64,000 nt of DNA from CAZMGV01 sp964621525 [NCBI: uncultured bacterium] (GCA_964621525.1 CAZUMS010000011.1:36857-100856), one strand, 5' to 3'. Counted from the stretch's first letter, positions 7,679 through 16,385 are shown. Translations and numbers: made by a program. The notes: generated by a model from the sequence alone, not told the origin.

Positions 7679-9712
7679 TTGCTGGCAATGGTGTCCGGCG
7701 TGATGCCGGTCGGCCCGGAGACCCAGAGATTGAGCGCGAACGGCCGCGAAAGCGGAGGTGACATCATCGGTGAGAATTCGTTCTGGCGGAAGATGGCCCG
7801 CCGGTTCGGAACCCCGCTCGACTGGTCAAACATGGACAAGTGCGCCGCAGGCGGAATGCTCGCCTTGCCTTTTCTTGTCCAGGAAACGGTGCTGAATTTC
7901 CTGTTCATCAGGCGCAACCCGGCAGTCTCATATCTGGAACCCGGTTATCAGCATTTCTACTCCTGGTCCATACTGTGCATCACCGTCGTCTGGATGGGAA
8001 TGATCGGGTACGCACTGTATCTGAGGGGACGCGATCCTGATAACATCTTTGTCACCCGGCTGATGATATTCTACAGCAGCTGCTATCTGGTATTCGTCGT
8101 ATACTCCTACGGTATCTTCACAACCCCGATGTTCACCCTGATTCCATGCGTCGGAATTCTGGGAGTGCTCCTGTTTCCGAGGAAAATAAGTATCCAGGCG
8201 TATTATCTCGCCTTCGGCGCACTAGCAGTGCTTGGAATACTCGAGCAGTTGAGGGCGATTCCCTATGCTCCGCTGCTCCGCCGGCAGCCGTATTCCTTCC
8301 ACCGGCTGGATTCGGCCTGGGTGCTTAATTCCGGAGCAATCACGTATGTTTTCTCGCTGGCCGTGATGGCGCTTTGTGGAGCCATGTTCGATCTCTGGCG
8401 GGACCGGGAATCCCGGCTGGCTGAATCGACCCGGGAACTCGAGCGCTCCCGAGACATGCTGGAAACCCATGTCGCGGCGAGAACGGAGGAACTTGAGAAA
8501 TCGAACCAGTACCTGCTTGAGGAGATCGTCCGCCGCCGGAAGGCGGAGGAGGCCAGACTCGCCATCGAGCGCAGGATGCTTGAGGCTCAGAAACTGGAAA
8601 GCCTGGGAGTGCTGGCTGGCGGAGTCGCCCACGACTTCAACAACCTGATTTCCTCGATTCTGGGGAATGCCGAACTTGTGCAGGCGGATCTCCTTCCTGG
8701 CAGTGCGCAGCTGGAGAGCGTCCGCGCGATCACCCAGGCCGCCCGTCGGGCGGGCGATCTCACCCGCCAGCTTCTTGCGTATGCAGGCAAGGCGCAATTC
8801 AGCATCGAACCCGTAAACCTGAACGAACTGGCGGAGGAAATGGTCCAGATCCTCCGGGTATCGATTCCGAAGGACATAAAGGTCGAGTTCCGTCTCGCAC
8901 CGGACCTGCCGGCGGTCGAAGGTGACCCGACGCAGCTCCGGCAGGTGGTGATGAATCTCATCACCAATGCGGCGGAAGCGATCGGGGAAAACGCAGGGAC
9001 CATTACGATCAAGACGGACTTCATGAAGCTGGACGAACATGCCCTCGCCGACGGCTACCGGCCTTCGACGCGGCCGCCCGGCAATTACGTCAGTATCGAG
9101 ATCCGGGACACGGGCTGCGGTATCGGCGCCGAAACCCTGGAGCGTATCTTCGACCCGTTCTTCACGACCAAGTTCACGGGACGGGGGCTTGGGCTTCCTG
9201 CCGTGCGCGGAATCGTGAACGGCCACCGGGGAGCGGTGAAGGTGACGAGCCGTCCCGGCGAAGGCTCTGCCTTCCGGGTTCTGTTCCCGGCCCTGCCGGG
9301 GGCAGCTCCGCGGAAATCGGAGAGCAGCGGCGACCCGCTCGCCTGGCGCGGCTCGGGCCGGATTCTCGTGGTGGACGACGAGGAACCCATGCGCGCCGTG
9401 ATGCAGCGGATTCTCGTGCGGCTCGGCTTTGACGTGGACGTGGCGGCCAGCGGTGCCGAGGGACTCGCCCGGTTCCGGGATCAGGGCGGCGGATACCGGT
9501 GCGTGCTGATGGATCTCGTAATGCCGGGGATGACCGGGCTGGAGCTGCTCCAAGAGGTCCGGGCCCTCTCGAGGGAAGTCCGGATCGTCCTGATGAGCGG
9601 GTACAGTGAGGACAGCATTGCCACGGGACGGGATCCCCTGACCGGTTTCCTGCAGAAACCGATATCCATCGAGGATCTTGCCCGCACCATGCGGGACATC
9701 TGCCGGGATTAG
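7679..9712 (+). CDS. Hybrid sensor histidine kinase with C-terminal receiver
   Basis: Up to 677 residues. From the N-terminus: a six- or seven-helix membrane sensor region (about residues 57-240), a coiled-coil linker (RLAESTRELERSRDMLE onward), a HisKA domain with phosphoacceptor His318 in AGGVAHDFNNLISS, an ATPase domain (N-box VMNLITNAAEA, G1 RDTGCGIG, GRGLGLPAVRG), and a receiver with Asp612 (LMDLVMPGMTG) and Lys660 (QKPIS). The ligand is unknown. The start is doubtful. The frame opens at TTG 7679 without a ribosome site, with ATG codons at 7688, 7703 and 7793. The only strong Shine-Dalgarno sequence, GGAGGTG at 7754-7760, precedes in-frame ATC codons. Its stop overlaps the convergent DedA stop by two bases. 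Confidence 0.9.
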   Translation: MLAMVSGVMPVGPETQRLSANGRESGGDIIGENSFWRKMARRFGTPLDWSNMDKCAAGGMLALPFLVQETVLNFLFIRRNPAVSYLEPGYQHFYSWSILCITVVWMGMIGYALYLRGRDPDNIFVTRLMIFYSSCYLVFVVYSYGIFTTPMFTLIPCVGILGVLLFPRKISIQAYYLAFGALAVLGILEQLRAIPYAPLLRRQPYSFHRLDSAWVLNSGAITYVFSLAVMALCGAMFDLWRDRESRLAESTRELERSRDMLETHVAARTEELEKSNQYLLEEIVRRRKAEEARLAIERRMLEAQKLESLGVLAGGVAHDFNNLISSILGNAELVQADLLPGSAQLESVRAITQAARRAGDLTRQLLAYAGKAQFSIEPVNLNELAEEMVQILRVSIPKDIKVEFRLAPDLPAVEGDPTQLRQVVMNLITNAAEAIGENAGTITIKTDFMKLDEHALADGYRPSTRPPGNYVSIEIRDTGCGIGAETLERIFDPFFTTKFTGRGLGLPAVRGIVNGHRGAVKVTSRPGEGSAFRVLFPALPGAAPRKSESSGDPLAWRGSGRILVVDDEEPMRAVMQRILVRLGFDVDVAASGAEGLARFRDQGGGYRCVLMDLVMPGMTGLELLQEVRALSREVRIVLMSGYSEDSIATGRDPLTGFLQKPISIEDLARTMRDICRD

Positions 9713-10350
9713 CTGGCGGTTCCGTTCGAGCGGTTCCGGGCGCGCAGGTAGCCGATGATACCGGGCAGAACGGACAGGAAGATCACCACAAGAATGACTT
9801 TCTCGATGTGCTTGTCGATGTTCGGGACCAGCGTTCCGAGAAAGTAGCCCGTACAGGTCATCGACAGGATCCAGAAAGCGCCGCCAAAGACGTTAAATGC
9901 GGCGAAACGGCGGTACCCCATATCTGCAATTCCGGCGGCGACCGGGATAAATGTCCGGAACAGCGGCATGAACCTGGCAATGACGATGGTCTTGCCGCCG
10001 TGCTCCTCGTAGTAGGCGTGAGCCGCTTTCAGGTGTTCGGGCCGGAACAGGAGCGACCGGGGGCGGCTGAACAGTAAGGGCCCGCTCTTCCTGCCGATCC
10101 AGTAGCTGACGGCGTCGCCGATGATGGCGGCCGGAACGAGCAGCAGGTTCAGCCAGAGCATCGAGAGATCTCCCTTGGCCGCATAGAGCCCGGCCGTAAC
10201 GAGCAGCGAGTCTCCCGGCAGGAAGAACACCATGGCTCCGGTTTCGAGAAAGATGATCAGGAAGAGACCCGGATAACCGCCCCAGCGGATGAGGTCGCCG
10301 GGCTCCCGGATGAAGTGGATGATCTGTTCGAGCATGCCCGGCAGTAGCAT
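9709..10350 (-). CDS. DedA-family (SNARE-associated/VTT) membrane protein
   Basis: About 213 residues with five or six hydrophobic segments. Family signatures are ETGAMVFFLPGDSLLVTAG near the N-terminus (a charged Glu in a membrane-embedded re-entrant segment) and the FMPLFRTFIPVAAGIADMGYRRF stretch with the conserved Arg and Pro-Gly-type loop. DedA proteins support envelope homeostasis, and several act as undecaprenyl-phosphate or phospholipid translocases. That function is plausible here but not shown by sequence alone. Two starts are possible, ATG 10350 and ATG 10335 (MLEQIIHF); neither has a strong ribosome site. Its TAA overlaps the TAG of the histidine kinase on the other strand. Confidence 0.9.
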   Translation of the reverse strand: MLLPGMLEQIIHFIREPGDLIRWGGYPGLFLIIFLETGAMVFFLPGDSLLVTAGLYAAKGDLSMLWLNLLLVPAAIIGDAVSYWIGRKSGPLLFSRPRSLLFRPEHLKAAHAYYEEHGGKTIVIARFMPLFRTFIPVAAGIADMGYRRFAAFNVFGGAFWILSMTCTGYFLGTLVPNIDKHIEKVILVVIFLSVLPGIIGYLRARNRSNGTAS

Positions 10351-10788
10351 GCCGCCGCGTCAGGGGTCCAAGCCGCCATCTCAACAAAAAGGAACCCTTC
10401 TCTCCCCGGCGGGAGGGGAGAGAAGGGGGGACGGAAGAAAGATGGAGGATGGTGAGTGGACCCGGAACCCGGCGCCTTAAGCGCCCTGCTCCGGAGTGCG
10501 GAAGCGATCGGAATCCACGGAGAGTGCCTTGCGGGTTAGGCTTTGTGGACTCCTTTCCACTCCGACGCACCGCCATACCTATTACACAACCTGTGCCATG
10601 TGAGCGGGATCATCCGGGGACGGGAGTAACCGGCATTTTTGCGGCTTCGGGCTGGAAAATCCCCTGAATCCGGTGCTCCGCTTCCGGTCCCCTGCGTGGC
10701 AACTGCCCGCCGTGTCGGCAGGCTGTGCACCGGCTGCCCAAGAGGTGGCCAGCCTGACAGGCTGGTGAGAGCTGGCGGACGGCTTCGG
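10351..10788. other. Gene-free gap with hairpins
   Basis: This gap separates two minus-strand genes. It holds one copy of the local hairpin repeat (10395-10427) and a smaller stem, CCAGCC/GGCTGG, at 10749-10765 just beyond the UbiB stop, which may end that transcript although no T-run follows. Between them I see no gene or RNA signature. Confidence 0.45.
10395..10427. repeat. GC-rich hairpin repeat, copy A
   Basis: CCCTTCTCTCCCC (10395-10407) and GGGGAGAGAAGGG (10415-10427) form a perfect 13-bp stem with a 7-base loop. The same class of stem recurs at 14.7, 14.8, 16.5-16.8, 21.1 and 23.5 kb, always between genes. Confidence 0.75.
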
Positions 10789-12150
10789 TCAGGCGGCTCC
10801 GGCCGGGGCGCCGGCCGCGGCTTTTTTGGCCGCCATCTCGGCCTGCATCTTCGCCATGCGCCGCTTCATCATCTCCTGGAACAGCTCCGTGAGATAGGGA
10901 TAGAGCTCCTGGTTCAGGTTGATCTCGGGATAGAGGGTCCGTCCGACGCCCTCGGAGACAAGGAGCCCCACGTTCACGACCGTATAGGCCGCGTTCACCC
11001 GGACCCGGTGCTTGCGCAGAATGTTCACCATCTTGGCGACGGCGATGGAGATCTCGATCTCGTTCAAGGGTTTCCCGAAGAATTCGTTCACATGGGCCGC
11101 GACGTCTTTTGCATATTCCTCGAAGTTCGTGATCCGGTGGGAAGGGGCGAAGTTCATCATCAGCTCGGCGACCTTGCGGCCGTCGTTGTTCGCCATCGCC
11201 ATGAACGCTTCGATGAAGTTCTCCCGGTCCTTGTCCGTCAGGGATGCCACCATGCCGACGTCGAGGTAAGTCACATGGTTGCCGTTGTTGAACAGGAAGT
11301 TGCCGGGGTGAAGGTCGGCGTGGACGAAGCCGTCCCGGTAGATCATCTGGAAGATCGCCCTGAGGCCATGCCGTGCCAGTTCCTTCGGGTCGCAGTCGGT
11401 CTTCGCCACATCGTCGATGTGATAGCCCGTGACGAACTCCATGACGAGGATGTTCTCGGCGCAGTAATCGTCGATCAGCTTCGGGAAGCCGACGAACTGG
11501 TTGCCCTCGAAGTTCTTGCGGAAGCGGCGGTTGTTCGCCGCCTCGTTGCGCAGATCAAGCTGGCCCTTGATGGCGTTGCCGAACTCCTCGACCGACTCGA
11601 CCGGGGAGGTGACCTCCACTGACGGGATGAAGGAAATCGACTGCGCAAAAATGCGCATGACGGCAAGGTCGTATTCGACCTTCTGCTTCACGCCCGGCCG
11701 GCGGATTTTCACAGCGACCCGCTCGCCGGTCTTGAGCCGGGCCTCATGGACCTGCGCCACGGAGGCCGAGGCGATGGGCTTCTCACTGAACTCGGCGAAG
11801 ATCTCCGCCGGCTGCTTGCCGAAGGCGAGCTGGAACTCGCGCGGGATGAGCAGCGGGTCGAACGGCGGGACGTTGTCCTGCAGGTTCTTGAGTTCCTCGA
11901 TGAAAAACGGGGGGAAGATGTCGGGCCGTGTAGACATGATCTGGCCCATCTTGATGAACGTCGCACCGAGGTCCTCCAGCATCCGGCGGAAACAGTAGGC
12001 GAACCGGGTGAAGGCGTTCTCGTTATAGGCGTCCTTCTTTCCGCCCGGCAGGAACCGGCTGATGGTCAGACCAGTGAATATGAATCCGTACTTGATGACG
12101 AGCAGATAAATCGTGACGAGGCGGAGTGCCGAATAGAAGAACTTCTTCAA
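10789..12150 (-). CDS. ubiB: ABC1/ADCK/UbiB-family atypical kinase
   Basis: 453 residues of the UbiB family. Diagnostic motifs are in order: the KxGQ motif at residues 67-70 (FIKMGQIMSTRPD), the Ala-rich nucleotide loop ASASVAQVHEA, the ATP-binding Lys in VAVKIRRPG, the catalytic loop HADLHPGNFL and the metal-binding YLDVGMVA. UbiB supports quinone (ubiquinone) synthesis as an ATPase acting on the membrane-bound Coq/Ubi complex. Members outside quinone pathways exist, so the symbol is by family. The C-terminus ends in a Met/Ala/Lys-rich helix rather than the usual two transmembrane helices. A UbiE-like methyltransferase is encoded 135 bases upstream on the same strand, which fits quinone metabolism. 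Confidence 0.85.
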   Translation of the reverse strand: MKKFFYSALRLVTIYLLVIKYGFIFTGLTISRFLPGGKKDAYNENAFTRFAYCFRRMLEDLGATFIKMGQIMSTRPDIFPPFFIEELKNLQDNVPPFDPLLIPREFQLAFGKQPAEIFAEFSEKPIASASVAQVHEARLKTGERVAVKIRRPGVKQKVEYDLAVMRIFAQSISFIPSVEVTSPVESVEEFGNAIKGQLDLRNEAANNRRFRKNFEGNQFVGFPKLIDDYCAENILVMEFVTGYHIDDVAKTDCDPKELARHGLRAIFQMIYRDGFVHADLHPGNFLFNNGNHVTYLDVGMVASLTDKDRENFIEAFMAMANNDGRKVAELMMNFAPSHRITNFEEYAKDVAAHVNEFFGKPLNEIEISIAVAKMVNILRKHRVRVNAAYTVVNVGLLVSEGVGRTLYPEINLNQELYPYLTELFQEMMKRRMAKMQAEMAAKKAAAGAPAGAA

Positions 12151-12285
12151 TGCGCGTTTCCTTCCGGCGCGGCAGACCCGGCAGGGGCCGTGCTGCTGAC
12201 GGATCTGTCAGGAAGGCTTTTCTAGCCAACGGGGGTGTGAAACCGCAAACCCGGCTTCAAAGCGGTGTGAAAGCAGACGCAGGCT

Positions 12286-12894
12286 CTAGCGCTTCAGGGC
12301 GGTGCCCACGAGAAGGTGCCGGACGAGGCCGGGGCCCTCCACGTCGATCTCCCTGGTGCCGGAAGTATCGAACCCCGCCGACCGGAGAAGGGCCGGAATA
12401 TCCCGGTCCAGGGTGCAGCCCAGGAAAACCCTCTGCCACAGGGGGTTCCACCGCTTCTGCCACCGGACCATGCCGGGATCGTCCGAGCGGATGTGCTCGA
12501 GAAGGAGCCACTTGCCGCCGGGCTTCAGTACCCGCTTGACCTCGGCGGCGGCTTTCTCGGGCGTATGAACCGAACAGAAAACGAGCGTCGCCGCCACGGT
12601 GTCGAAGCTGCCATCGGGGAAGGGAAGACTCTCCGCTTCGCCGAGCTTGAGCTCGACCGGCACGGGTGCCGCTGCGGCACGGCCCTTGGCCCGTTCGATC
12701 ATGCCGGGCGAGGGCTCGATGGCGGTTACCTTCGTGACCGCCTTGGGATAGTGGGCGAAATTGAGCCCCGTACCGGCTCCGATCTCGAGAACCGAACCTG
12801 ACGCCCCCTCCAGCGCCCGGCCGCGAAGCGGAGCAAAGGTCTCTGTGGCGAGGTCGTTCAGGCGGGGGAAGATCTTTTCAGCATAGAAAGACAT
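12286..12894 (-). CDS. Class I SAM-dependent methyltransferase (UbiE/Methyltransf_11-like)
   Basis: 202 residues with a complete Rossmann methyltransferase core. Motif I is VLEIGAGTG (residues 35-43). An acidic residue ending the second strand follows in AIEPSPGMIERA. The motif II region is LPFPDGSFDTVAATLVF, and the post-motif is VLKPGGKWLLLEHI. The motif set matches UbiE-like and phosphatidylethanolamine/arsenite-type small-molecule methyltransferases. The substrate is not visible. Its position just upstream of ubiB on the same strand makes a quinone or lipid substrate attractive but unproven. Confidence 0.85.
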   Translation of the reverse strand: MSFYAEKIFPRLNDLATETFAPLRGRALEGASGSVLEIGAGTGLNFAHYPKAVTKVTAIEPSPGMIERAKGRAAAAPVPVELKLGEAESLPFPDGSFDTVAATLVFCSVHTPEKAAAEVKRVLKPGGKWLLLEHIRSDDPGMVRWQKRWNPLWQRVFLGCTLDRDIPALLRSAGFDTSGTREIDVEGPGLVRHLLVGTALKR

Positions 12895-12940
12895 GGCGGC
12901 GAGTGTAGCCGCCCGAAGGCCGGAGGCCAGCGGTGACGGG

Positions 12941-13624
12941 TCACCACTCCGCCGTGATCCGGGTGGGGGACCAGTAGAGCCGGACGCCGGCGGGCAGGTG
13001 CCGGCCGGGGTCGGCGGCGGCGAACCAGCCCTCCAGCGGCGTGAACTCCTCGATCAGGGTGCCGAGCACCACGCCGCTCGCGGCGAAGATCAGCGGGTCG
13101 TCGAGCGCCACGGGGGTGCTCCAGGCCTTCACGGCGAATTCCCGGGCGGTGAGGGCGGCCAGCAGGAAGACCGCCGCCCCCGCGCGCGAGTACCCCCGCT
13201 GGCGCAGGGCGAGGTAGGTGGCCGTCGCCGCCGCCGGGTGGAGCAGCGCGTCGGTCTGCCACCGGTCGCCGTCGTAGAAGCGGAAATCGCCGAGGTTCCG
13301 CCGCCAGTTACCGCCCCGGGGCCTGAGGACCCCGTCCGACGCGCCCCGGTCGATGCCGCTCGCGGCGAGGGCGAGCAGGAGGAACTGGGCGGCATCCTCG
13401 CCGAACCGGTCCCGCTCGGGGCAGACGGTGCAGTAGCGCCCGAGCTCGGTCCGGGCGAACAGCCCCCTGAGGACGAGCGGGTCGGTCTCCTCGGGCAGGG
13501 TAATCCGGTAGCGGGGCGGGGGAGGAGGCAGCGGCTCCGCCTCCGCCCGGAGCGGGCCCAGGGCGAGGGCAGAGAGGACGAGAGCGGCGCCGAGGGTTCG
13601 AAGGGTCTGGAGGATAAATTTCAC
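12941..13624 (-). CDS. Secreted DUF3943-like protein
   Basis: 227 residues with a cleavable-looking signal peptide (MKFILQTLRTLG, a hydrophobic core, then LRAEAEP). The middle and C-terminal part resembles the DUF3943 pattern: DGDRWQTDALLHPAAATATYLALRQRG, then a segment with a Glu (ALTAREFAVKAW) and a closing GVVLGTLIEEF. In that family these short amphipathic helices with conserved Asp, His and Glu are thought to lie in or under the outer membrane; the function is unknown. The family assignment is by eye. It is a solitary gene between the methyltransferase and the divergent HEAT lipoprotein. Confidence 0.55.
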   Translation of the reverse strand: MKFILQTLRTLGAALVLSALALGPLRAEAEPLPPPPPRYRITLPEETDPLVLRGLFARTELGRYCTVCPERDRFGEDAAQFLLLALAASGIDRGASDGVLRPRGGNWRRNLGDFRFYDGDRWQTDALLHPAAATATYLALRQRGYSRAGAAVFLLAALTAREFAVKAWSTPVALDDPLIFAASGVVLGTLIEEFTPLEGWFAAADPGRHLPAGVRLYWSPTRITAEW

Positions 13625-13850
13625 GGCCGGTACCCCCTTTCGAGAGGTACCCTTCCCCGCAGGCGCACGGGGCGGCCGTTACTGCCGGAGCTCGATGCAC
13701 CGGCGCGCCACACTCCATGATGCGCCTTCCGGCCCCGGAGGGGGAGCCGTTACCCCTACGGTGAAAGCCTTTTCAGGCGGCGTTCAGAATTCTCCCGCCC
13801 GACTGGCGGCCCCCCGTGATTTGGGCCATTCTTCCCGGCACGGACAGATC

Positions 13851-14636
13851 ATGAAGCTCCTCCGCGGACTACTCGCCCTCGTGCTCCTCGCCGCCGCCGC
13901 CCTTTCATCAGGCGGCTGCGACGGGTTCCATTTCGGCGCGAAGGGCGGGGACAAGCCCAAGTACGATCCGGTGGAGCTCCTCATCATGGCCCGCGTGGCG
14001 GACCTGCGGAGCACCGAACCCGACATCTGGCGCCAGGCGATGACGGCGCTGGAGGGCGTGGGCCCCCGCGCGGTGCCGAAGATCGTCCCGCTCCTCGCGG
14101 AGGAGAACGCCACGATCCGGAGCCGCGCGGCGGAGCTCCTGGGCCGCATGGGCCCCGCCGCGAAGGACGCCCTCCCGGCGCTGCTCGAGCGCGTGAAGCT
14201 CCGGAACGACCGGGACATGGAAGCGGTCCTGAAGGCCATCGGCGGCATCGGACCGGCGGCGGGCGAGGCGGTCGCCCCCATGGTCGAGCTCGTGCGCGAC
14301 AAGTCGGCCCGCAAGGAACACAAGCGGCTCGCCGGCAAGGCGATCGTCAAGATCGGCGCCCCGGCGGTGCCCCGGCTCATCGAGGCGCTCTCGGACCCGG
14401 ACCCCGGCTACCGGTACGGCGCCGCCCGCGCGCTCGCCAAGATCGGCGGGCCGGCCGAGCCCGCCCGCGAGGCCCTCGGCGGCCTCAAGAACGACCCCGA
14501 CCAGAAGGTGAAGTTCTGGGCCCGCAAGGCGCTCGAGACGCTGGACCGCGCCAAGACCGAAGGCGCCACGGCGCAGGCGCCCGCGGGTGACGGCGCGGAC
14601 GACGCCGAAGACGGCGACGAAACCGGCGAGAACTGA
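13851..14636 (+). CDS. Small HEAT-repeat lipoprotein
   Basis: 261 residues starting with a classic lipoprotein signal (MKLLRG, Leu/Ala core, lipobox SSGGC with Cys23). The rest is five or so HEAT-like repeats of about 35-40 residues with the recurring IG-x-x-AVPRLIEALSD type pattern (VGPRAVPKIVPLL, MGPAAKDALPALLERV, IGAPAVPRLIEAL). It ends in an acidic tail (DGADDAEDGDETGEN). The open frame extends upstream to 13695, but the signal peptide fixes the start at ATG 13851. It should be a membrane-anchored protein-binding solenoid. A terminator-like hairpin of the repeat family lies 45 bases downstream. Confidence 0.8.
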   Translation: MKLLRGLLALVLLAAAALSSGGCDGFHFGAKGGDKPKYDPVELLIMARVADLRSTEPDIWRQAMTALEGVGPRAVPKIVPLLAEENATIRSRAAELLGRMGPAAKDALPALLERVKLRNDRDMEAVLKAIGGIGPAAGEAVAPMVELVRDKSARKEHKRLAGKAIVKIGAPAVPRLIEALSDPDPGYRYGAARALAKIGGPAEPAREALGGLKNDPDQKVKFWARKALETLDRAKTEGATAQAPAGDGADDAEDGDETGEN

Positions 14637-14680
14637 CGGCCACACCCCGCCGGACCAGACTCTCCCGGCGCTTCGCGCCA

Positions 14681-14706
14681 CCCTCCCTATTCAGGGAGGG
14701 TTTTTT
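14681..14706 (+). terminator. Terminator formed by hairpin repeat copy B
   Basis: CCCTCCCT-ATTC-AGGGAGGG followed by TTTTTT is an ideal intrinsic terminator for the HEAT lipoprotein gene. The flank CTCCCGGCGCTTCGCGCCA just before it recurs near the copies at 16.48 and 23.47 kb, so a dispersed repeat supplies the terminator. Confidence 0.8.
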
Positions 14707-14777
14707 GCCGCTTGACCCTTCGGCAGAGCCTGTCCTGAGCAATTTCGAAAGGCTCAGGGTGAGCGCGGCATCCGGTT

Positions 14778-14803
14778 CCCCCTCCCTGTGGACAGGGAGG
14801 GGG
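14778..14803. repeat. GC-rich hairpin repeat, copy C
   Basis: A perfect 12-bp stem, CCCCCTCCCTGT/ACAGGGAGGGGG with a 2-base loop, followed by CGAGGGGGAGAGTCTCC. Copy D2 at 21163-21188 has the same stem and tail, and both follow a CCCTCCCT/AGGGAGGG hairpin, so the two sites are related bipartite units. Confidence 0.75.
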
Positions 14804-14827
14804 CGAGGGGGAGAGTCTCCGCGGGCC

Positions 14828-15118
14828 TCAGATGTTCTTGGGGACCTTGTCCAGGTCGCACTGGCGCAGGGCGGCGCGGATCAGCGCGCTCTTGTTCGCC
14901 TTGGTGTGCCCCTTGGCCTTCAGGTCGGCGACCATCTTGTTCAGCAGGTCGATGTCCTCGGTGTAGAGCGAGATCGAGACGATCTTGTAGTGCAGGGGGC
15001 GCGCCTCGTCGTCGTCGGCAGGGCGGCGGTAGAACGTCGTCTGCATGACGTCCTCGGTGAGCGGGTTGCTGCCGAGGGCGGGGGCCATTGAAAGGGCTTC
15101 GTGCTTCTTGTGGTCCAT
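14828..15118 (-). CDS. Small ribbon-helix-helix-like protein encoded after parA
   Basis: 96 residues. It is hidden in the tail of a much longer open frame, but ATG 15118 with GGAGAG six bases upstream marks a separate gene. The last 55 residues fit a ribbon-helix-helix DNA-binding fold: a short basic strand (KIVSISLYTEDIDLLN), a first helix (LLNKMVADLKAKG), a turn, then a second helix beginning NKSALIRAAL, the usual Asn/Ser-Ala-Leu-Ile-Arg pattern. The first 40 residues look disordered. It lies 50 bases after the ParA stop on the same strand. By analogy with ParA/ParG-type pairs it may be the DNA-binding or ATPase-activating partner; this is inference. Confidence 0.65.
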   Translation of the reverse strand: MDHKKHEALSMAPALGSNPLTEDVMQTTFYRRPADDDEARPLHYKIVSISLYTEDIDLLNKMVADLKAKGHTKANKSALIRAALRQCDLDKVPKNI

Positions 15119-15168
15119 GATCTCTCCGTGGGGTCGAATCCTGCTCTGGGGTGAATCTTTCTCGCGCG

Positions 15169-16338
15169 TCAGGCCGAAGCTCCGGCCGTCTGCGCGCGGG
15201 GTTTCTCGCGGCGGTCCCTCAGCCGTTCCTCCACGGCGGACACCAGCTTCTGGTAATCCACCGCGGCGGGGCACCGGGGGTCGTATTCGAAAATCGTCTT
15301 CTTGTAGGACGGGGCTTCCTTCAGCTTCGAGTTCGCCCGGATGGGCTCGAACATCTGGTCCTTGAAGTAGTCCTTGAGGCTCGCCATCACGTCGTGGGTG
15401 ATCCGCGCCCGCGGGTCGTAGAACGTCGGCAGCACGCCCAGGATCTCCAGCGGGTGGACGAGCTGCTCGCGCACGTAGCGCACCGTCTTTAAAATCTGCT
15501 TCACCCCGAACATGGCCAGGAAGTCGCACGACACCGGGATCAGCACGTCGTTCGCGTAGGTGAGGGCGTTCTGGTTCACGATCGAGAGGCTCGGCGCGCA
15601 GTCCAGCACCACGTAGTCGTAGCCCGTGAGCGCCTCGAGCCGCTGCTTCAGGAGCCGCTCGCGCCGCTTCATGTTCACGAGCCGGATCTCCGCCGCCGCC
15701 ACGGTCTCGTCGGAGGTGATGATGTCGAGGCCCGGCCGCACCGGCACGGCGACCTCCTGCGGCGCGGCCGAATCGATCAGGACGTGGTAGATCGACCGCT
15801 CCCCCCGCACGCCGAGCGAGGCGCCCACGTTCCCCTGCGAATCCATGTCGATGAGCAGCACGCGCTTCCCCGAGGCGGCGAGCCCCGCGGCGAGCGTCAC
15901 GCTGGTCGTCGTCTTCCCGGTGCCCCCCTTCTGGTTCAGCACGGCGATCTTCTCGAGGTGGTGGTTCGCCGTCGCCGCCTTCACCAGCTTCGTGCGGCAC
16001 TCGGGGCTGCACACGCGGCGGGTCTGGTTGCCGGCCACGAAGATCTGGCCGAGGTAGGCGACCTTGAACGGTTTTCCGCACTGGTCGCACTGGACCGGGG
16101 CGTCGGCCCCGCTGGAGACCACGCGGCCCGTCTCGACATCGACGAGCTTGGGCCCCGTGGACGATTCCTCGAGGAGGCAGTTCGAGCTGCAGTAGTAGCG
16201 GTCCCCGCCGGCCGTCTGGCGGCGCTGGAAGCTGAAAGTGAGCTCGAAATTCCGGCCGCAGACGCAGCAGGTCTTCTGTTCGGAGCGGGCTTCCTGGGGA
16301 TTCAAAACGGGCCGCCTGACGTCGCCAGAGGCCCTCAC
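15169..16338 (-). CDS. ParA/Soj-type ATPase with two N-terminal zinc clusters
   Basis: 389 residues. The C-terminal 260 residues are a ParA ATPase with the deviant Walker A KGGTGKTT (137-144), LLIDMDSQGN and YVVLDCAPS. The first 120 residues are unusual: two similar zinc-binding modules, each CxxC followed by CxxxC (Cys24/27 with Cys50/54, and Cys84/87 with Cys110/114), of treble-clef or ribbon type. The zinc part may bind DNA or a partner protein. The likely start is GTG 16338, about 11 bases after the predicted transcription start. No ParB is adjacent; a ribbon-helix-helix-like protein follows instead. So this is probably a cargo-positioning or accessory ParA rather than the chromosome segregation pair. 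Confidence 0.88.
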   Translation of the reverse strand: MRASGDVRRPVLNPQEARSEQKTCCVCGRNFELTFSFQRRQTAGGDRYYCSSNCLLEESSTGPKLVDVETGRVVSSGADAPVQCDQCGKPFKVAYLGQIFVAGNQTRRVCSPECRTKLVKAATANHHLEKIAVLNQKGGTGKTTTSVTLAAGLAASGKRVLLIDMDSQGNVGASLGVRGERSIYHVLIDSAAPQEVAVPVRPGLDIITSDETVAAAEIRLVNMKRRERLLKQRLEALTGYDYVVLDCAPSLSIVNQNALTYANDVLIPVSCDFLAMFGVKQILKTVRYVREQLVHPLEILGVLPTFYDPRARITHDVMASLKDYFKDQMFEPIRANSKLKEAPSYKKTIFEYDPRCPAAVDYQKLVSAVEERLRDRREKPRAQTAGASA

Positions 16339-16355
16339 CTTGCTGAAACGTCACT

Positions 16356-16385
16356 AATATAAGGGGGTTATGGAACTCCTGTCAA
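16356..16385 (-). promoter_or_regulatory. Sigma70-type promoter of the parA operon
   Basis: On the minus strand TTGACA (16385-16380) and TATATT (16361-16356) are separated by 18 bp, a near-consensus pair. The predicted transcript has a leader of only about ten bases before the GTG start. Confidence 0.65.

Noticed and set aside
10639-11622. A 327-codon plus-strand frame over ubiB
   Set aside because: It is antisense to the well-conserved UbiB frame and has no domain of its own.
14828-16354. A single 508-codon minus-strand frame spanning the parA region
   Set aside because: Most of it is an Arg/Gly-rich shadow of parA. Only the last 96 codons, from ATG 15118 with its own ribosome site, look like a protein.
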